Origin: Actinomycetota bacterium
GTDB lineage: Bacteria > Actinomycetota > Actinomycetes > Actinomycetales > Microbacteriaceae
DNA: 9,509 nucleotides
Reading direction: 5' to 3'
Assembly (NCBI GenBank): GCA_009704705.1
Contig: WLDR01000047.1
Span: 1 to 9,509, forward strand
In this document: positions 7,288 through 9,509 of the stretch, in pieces
How positions within the stretch are numbered: the first letter of the stretch is position 1
How the letters are laid out: every line of letters starts with the position of its first letter
Notes under the pieces: model-generated
The model's database searches: none
What the model saw: only the letters and a program-made list of their open reading frames with translations
Told to the model about the DNA's origin: nothing
Made by a program: the position numbers and the translations under genes

Positions 7288-7980
7288 CTAACTGACTGTG
7301 GCGCGCTCGTTCTCGTCGACAACGTTGAACCGGTAGCCGACGTTGCGAACCGTGCCGATCAGGTGTTCCATCTCGCCGAGTTTCGCCCGAAGTCGACGAA
7401 CGTGCACGTCGACTGTCCGTGTGCCGCCGTAGTAGTCGTAGCCCCACACCTCGCTGAGCAACTGCTCGCGCGTGAATACACGCGACGGGTGCGTCGCCAA
7501 GAACCGAAGAAGTTCGAACTCCTTGAAGGTGAGGTCAACCGGGCGGTCGTGCAACTTGACCGAGTAGCTCGCCTCATCAATGACAAGTCCAGATGCTTGG
7601 ATGCGCGAGGCCGCGTCGTCCACCGGGTTCTGCCGCCCGAGCGCAAGTCGCACACGCGCGTCAATCTCAGCCGGCGCGGCCGACTCGAGAATGACGTCGG
7701 TGATTCCCCAGTCACTTGTGATGGCGGCCATTCCACCCTCGGTCACAACCACGATCAGCGGCGAACTGAGTCCTGTCGCGGTCAGAATCTTGCACAGGTT
7801 CTTCGCGCTCGCGAGGTCAGCACGGGCATCGAGCATGATGAGATCACAGTCGGGGGCGTTGACCAGATGCGCCGGTTCCGCCGGAATCACCTTGACCTGG
7901 TGCGAGAGCAACGCCAGGTTCGGCAGAACATCGCCGTTAGGGCGCGCAGCGAGAACAAGAATGGTTGCCACGTGCGTCAC
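7288..7980 (-). CDS. glnR: GlnR-like orphan OmpR/PhoB-family transcriptional regulator
   Basis: The protein has an atypical receiver domain (about 5-115) and a C-terminal winged-helix DNA-binding domain (about 128-220), with LTFKEFELLRFLATHPSRVFTREQLLSEVWGYDYYGGTRTVDVHVRRLRAKLG and recognition helix near 188-202. The receiver resembles GlnR: LPNLALLSHQVKVIPAEPAHLV, LIMLDARADL and VVVTEGGMAAITSDWGITDVILE. D51 aligns with GlnR D50, but the acidic pocket and the conserved receiver lysine are missing, so ordinary phosphorylation is unlikely; GlnR proteins dimerise without it. No sensor kinase lies nearby. GlnR controls nitrogen assimilation in actinobacteria and interacts with phosphate control. 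The longest frame starts at GTG 7980 (230 residues), but GTG at 7971 is better: GAGGTGA lies 5 nt upstream of it and no Shine-Dalgarno serves 7980, giving 227 residues. It probably autoregulates and may read into ppk. The exact GlnR orthology is inferred. Confidence 0.88.
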   Translation of the reverse strand: MTHVATILVLAARPNGDVLPNLALLSHQVKVIPAEPAHLVNAPDCDLIMLDARADLASAKNLCKILTATGLSSPLIVVVTEGGMAAITSDWGITDVILESAAPAEIDARVRLALGRQNPVDDAASRIQASGLVIDEASYSVKLHDRPVDLTFKEFELLRFLATHPSRVFTREQLLSEVWGYDYYGGTRTVDVHVRRLRAKLGEMEHLIGTVRNVGYRFNVVDENERATVS

Positions 7981-8003
7981 CTCGATTCAACAGGTCGTGC
8001 TTC

Positions 8004-8009
8004 ATTCTA
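8004..8009 (-). promoter_or_regulatory. Predicted -10 of the GlnR-like gene
   Basis: TAGAAT on the minus strand is a good -10 hexamer. Transcription would start near 7997, leaving a leader of about 17 nt to GTG 7980 or 26 nt to GTG 7971. The -35 position (about 8027-8033) has no good hexamer and overlaps the GAAAC repeats, consistent with regulator-dependent or autoregulated expression. Confidence 0.5.
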
Positions 8010-8019
8010 AATCGCGATT

Positions 8020-8035
8020 GTTTCACCACTGTTTC
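8020..8035. promoter_or_regulatory. Two-unit 11-bp direct repeat in the glnR-micropeptide intergenic region
   Basis: GTTTC occurs at 8020-8024 and 8031-8035 on the plus strand, which is GAAAC-N6-GAAAC on the minus strand. Spacing and sequence match two GlnR-type half-sites and match the ppk repeat (GTTTCGTG is shared with the unit at 7248-7255). It covers the -35 region of the GlnR-like gene, suggesting autoregulation. It lies about 54 nt upstream of the divergent -10, so it could influence that promoter too. Confidence 0.5.
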
Positions 8036-8088
8036 GTGCTGGCGGAAAGCGCGCCTCGGTTCGATGGGAACAGTTGCGGTCAGAGTCA

Positions 8089-8094
8089 TAGACT
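8089..8094 (+). promoter_or_regulatory. Predicted leaderless -10 of the micropeptide gene
   Basis: TAGACT ends 6 nt before the ATG at 8101, the TANNNT-N6/7-ATG geometry typical of leaderless transcripts in actinobacteria. Transcription would begin at or next to the A of the ATG. There is no Shine-Dalgarno and no clear -35. Confidence 0.55.
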
Positions 8095-8100
8095 AAAGCC

Positions 8101-8211
8101 ATGATTGTCGCCCTCGAGCTCTTCTTCCTTGGTTTGCTCGCGCTCGCGAGCCTCGCGATTGCGTTCGTATCCATCGTCGTTCTCGTCAAGCTGTTCCGCA
8201 GCCCTCGCTGA
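8101..8211 (+). CDS. 36-residue single-pass membrane micropeptide, function unknown
   Basis: The frame runs ATG 8101 to TGA 8209-8211 and encodes 36 residues: a short start (MIVALE), one continuous hydrophobic helix (about residues 7-29: Leu, Phe, Ala, Ile, Val) and a basic tail (VKLFRSPR). Charge distribution predicts an N-out, C-in single-pass membrane peptide by the positive-inside rule. Support for a real gene is the leaderless promoter TAGACT placed exactly before the ATG, and the position 18 nt ahead of ygfZ on the same strand. No function can be assigned. It could be a true membrane peptide or a leader-type frame that couples translation into ygfZ, whose own Shine-Dalgarno is poor. A non-coding 5' leader is the alternative. 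Confidence 0.6.
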   Translation: MIVALELFFLGLLALASLAIAFVSIVVLVKLFRSPR

Positions 8212-8229
8212 TAACGCAGGCCTTACTCG

Positions 8230-9351
8230 ATGGCCGAACACTTCTCTGATCCCTTCCGTGAACAGCGCGCCCTTGAGCGCGGTGACGCGCTTGTGGTGCT
8301 CGGTACCGCCGACCAGGGCGCAACCGGAGTAGTTCGCCTGACCGGCCGAGATCGCCTGTCATGGCTCGATTCGCTGGTCAGCCAAGAGGTGAGCACACTC
8401 GCCGTCGGCGAATCTGTCGAAGCATTGCTGCTGGATCCAAATGGGCGAATCGAACGCGTACTGCACGTGGTCGACGACGGCACGGCGACCTGGATTCTCG
8501 TCGACCGCGACCCTCAGGGTGTCACCGAGTGGCTCGATCGCATGGTCTTCCGGCGCGATGTGGACGTGGTCAACGTAAGCGACGAGTTCACGGTTGTGGC
8601 GCTACTCGGTGACGGACCCGCGGCGCAGACCGTCGCACCCCTTGCCGTAGCGCCGAACGGCGTTGCTCTGAGTTGGCGCGATCCGTGGAGCGAACTTGCT
8701 GCGGGCGGTTGGCAATACTCCTCGAACGAAGGTCATCCGGCTTCGCGCTGGCACTACCGCGAATTCATGCTCGATGGCGAGGGGATGACCGCGCTGAACG
8801 GACTCATTGCCTCGGATAAAATCGCCCAGGCTGGCACGCTCGCACTCGACGCGTTGCGAATCGCTGCGTGGCGACCCGCGCTCGCCGACGTGGACGAGAC
8901 GAGCCTCCCGCACGAATTCGACTGGCTTCGCTCGGCCGTTCACCTTCACAAGGGGTGCTACCGCGGGCAAGAGACTGTCGCCAAAGTGCACAACCTCGGG
9001 CATCCTCCACGACGACTCGTTGCGCTCGACCTCGACGGCAGCGACGCCGGACTACCCGAGTCAGGTTGGACGGTTGCGCTCGCCGAATCGCCAGAAAAGC
9101 ACGTCGGGCACATCACGTCAGCAGCTCGTCATTTCGAAGAGGGGCCGATTGCACTCGCGTTGATAAAGCGCTCGGTGCCGGTGGATGCCGAACTCATCGT
9201 GCTCGCCCCGGGCGTCGCAGCGGATGGTCAAGCGGCAAACGGCGACCGCGCGATGGCGGCTCGACAGACGGTCATCGTTCCTCCCACTGCGGGCAAGGCT
9301 GTCGATGTGCCGCGAATCAGTCGCGACCGAGTGCGCCCCACGCGAAATTAA
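8230..9351 (+). CDS. ygfZ: YgfZ/GcvT-family folate-binding protein
   Basis: YgfZ proteins are cytoplasmic, GcvT-like, folate-dependent proteins that help maintain Fe-S cluster enzymes such as MiaB. The 373-residue protein shows the diagnostic motif KGCYRGQE at 241-248 with conserved Cys243, followed by TVAKVHNLGHPPRRLVAL. The N-terminal region VVRLTGRDRLSWLDSLVSQ (34-52) and LLLDPNGRI (66-74) match the GcvT fold. Length is normal for actinobacterial members. The start is ATG 8230, since HFSDPFREQRAL matches the usual N-terminal region. There is no strong Shine-Dalgarno (GCAGG about 12 nt upstream), so translation may depend on the micropeptide 18 nt upstream. The last 70 or so residues (Ala-rich, ending in Arg/Thr/Asn) are less conserved. 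No clear terminator follows the TAA at 9349-9351. YgfZ near the GlnR-like gene fits core actinobacterial chromosome. Confidence 0.93.
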   Translation: MAEHFSDPFREQRALERGDALVVLGTADQGATGVVRLTGRDRLSWLDSLVSQEVSTLAVGESVEALLLDPNGRIERVLHVVDDGTATWILVDRDPQGVTEWLDRMVFRRDVDVVNVSDEFTVVALLGDGPAAQTVAPLAVAPNGVALSWRDPWSELAAGGWQYSSNEGHPASRWHYREFMLDGEGMTALNGLIASDKIAQAGTLALDALRIAAWRPALADVDETSLPHEFDWLRSAVHLHKGCYRGQETVAKVHNLGHPPRRLVALDLDGSDAGLPESGWTVALAESPEKHVGHITSAARHFEEGPIALALIKRSVPVDAELIVLAPGVAADGQAANGDRAMAARQTVIVPPTAGKAVDVPRISRDRVRPTRN

Positions 9352-9390
9352 TGGAAGCTTGTCGGTATGCCGGTGCAAGATGTGACACCG

Positions 9391-9409
9391 GGATCACCTA
9401 GGCTGATCC
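9391..9409. repeat. Inverted repeat over the methyltransferase promoter
   Basis: GGATCA (9391-9396) and TGATCC (9404-9409) are perfect inverted 6-mers around a 7-nt centre that itself contains the palindrome CCTAGG. The centre overlaps the predicted -10 TAGGCT. The symmetry suggests an operator for a dimeric protein, or a short stem, at the start of the methyltransferase transcript. Confidence 0.55.
9399..9404 (+). promoter_or_regulatory. Predicted -10 of the methyltransferase gene
   Basis: TAGGCT is a common actinobacterial -10 form and lies 21 nt before the GTG start, leaving room for GGAGG at 9416-9420. No convincing -35 is seen at 16-18 nt upstream. It overlaps the inverted repeat at 9391-9409. 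Confidence 0.4.
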
Positions 9410-9415
9410 AGACTT

Positions 9416-9420
9416 GGAGG
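9416..9420 (+). promoter_or_regulatory. Ribosome binding site of the methyltransferase gene
   Basis: GGAGG is placed 4 nt before GTG at 9425, slightly tight but strong. It defines the start of the partial reading frame at the right edge. Confidence 0.6.
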
Positions 9421-9424
9421 CCCA

Positions 9425-9509
9425 GTGACTTATCGGGGAAAGCCCTACACAGAACCGCAACGACCCGTTGGTGACGTTATTGAACTATTTGCTGGCGTAG
9501 GTGGGTTCA
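9425..9509 (+). CDS. DNA (cytosine-5) methyltransferase, N-terminal fragment (cut by window edge)
   Basis: Only 28 codons are visible, starting at GTG 9425. After a 17-residue basic/proline-containing start comes DVIELFAGVGGF, which is motif I of cytosine-5 DNA methyltransferases: the FxGxGG S-adenosylmethionine-binding loop, preceded by the hydrophobic strand. VIxLFAGxGGF at the very N-terminus is characteristic of this family. Such enzymes are usually part of restriction-modification systems or are solitary epigenetic methylases; which applies cannot be told here. Eleven of 28 codons end in G or C (39%), against 19 of the first 28 codons of ygfZ (68%), hinting at horizontal acquisition, though the sample is small. 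The gene has its own promoter and ribosome binding site and is not coupled to ygfZ. Confidence 0.85.
   Translation, partial: MTYRGKPYTEPQRPVGDVIELFAGVGGF

Noticed and set aside
7363..8010. Plus-strand frame (215 residues) antisense to the GlnR-like gene
   Set aside because: The minus strand encodes clear receiver and winged-helix domains; the plus frame has no family resemblance and no start signals.
8105..8332. Ser/Arg-rich 75-residue frame overlapping the micropeptide and the start of ygfZ
   Set aside because: It overlaps two better-supported frames, has a low-complexity Ser/Arg composition typical of a wrong frame and lacks initiation signals.
1..9509. CRISPR array, tRNA, rRNA, insertion sequence or prophage attachment site
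   Set aside because: No spaced identical repeats of CRISPR type, no cloverleaf-like sequence, no transposase and no terminal inverted repeats with target duplications were seen. The only direct repeats are the short 11-bp-phased regulatory units.

Overview
The window looks like a chromosomal segment from an actinobacterium, most likely of the Microbacteriaceae or a close relative. The protein sequences, the frequent GTG starts, a TANNNT-type leaderless promoter and the phosphate/polyphosphate/GlnR neighbourhood all point that way. The family-level placement is inferred from protein style only; no rRNA or other marker gene is present.

Positions 1-7980 are all on the minus strand. Read in the direction of transcription, from high to low coordinates, they hold a GlnR-like orphan response regulator (7288-7980), polyphosphate kinase ppk (5045-7228), a MutT1-type Nudix plus histidine-phosphatase protein overlapping ppk by 4 nt (4110-5048), and the high-affinity phosphate transporter operon pstS-pstC-pstA-pstB (3936 down to the left edge, where pstB is cut). 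On the plus strand, transcribed divergently from the regulator, are a 36-residue membrane peptide with a leaderless start (8101-8211) and a YgfZ-type folate-binding/Fe-S maintenance protein (8230-9351). The right edge holds the first 28 codons of a cytosine-5 DNA methyltransferase (from 9425). Its codon use differs from its neighbours, so the core chromosome may give way to an accessory island there.

Together the minus-strand genes form a phosphorus-economy block. PstSCAB imports phosphate, Ppk interconverts ATP and polyphosphate, and the MutT1-like protein hydrolyses oxidised or otherwise unusual nucleotides. The GlnR-like regulator is a nitrogen-type regulator sitting directly upstream of ppk. 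Three intergenic regions (upstream of pstS, of ppk and of the regulator itself) carry direct repeats phased at exactly 11 bp. The pstS copy resembles a PHO box (GTTYACC units). The ppk and regulator copies match the GlnR half-site GAAAC better. No phoU and no two-component sensor is visible; they may lie beyond the edges.

Most of the window is ordinary, well-understood housekeeping sequence. The parts worth attention are the phased-repeat network, the 16-bp hairpin between pstS and pstC, the leaderless micropeptide, and the palindromic element over the predicted promoter of the edge methyltransferase. No gap between genes exceeds about 175 bp.
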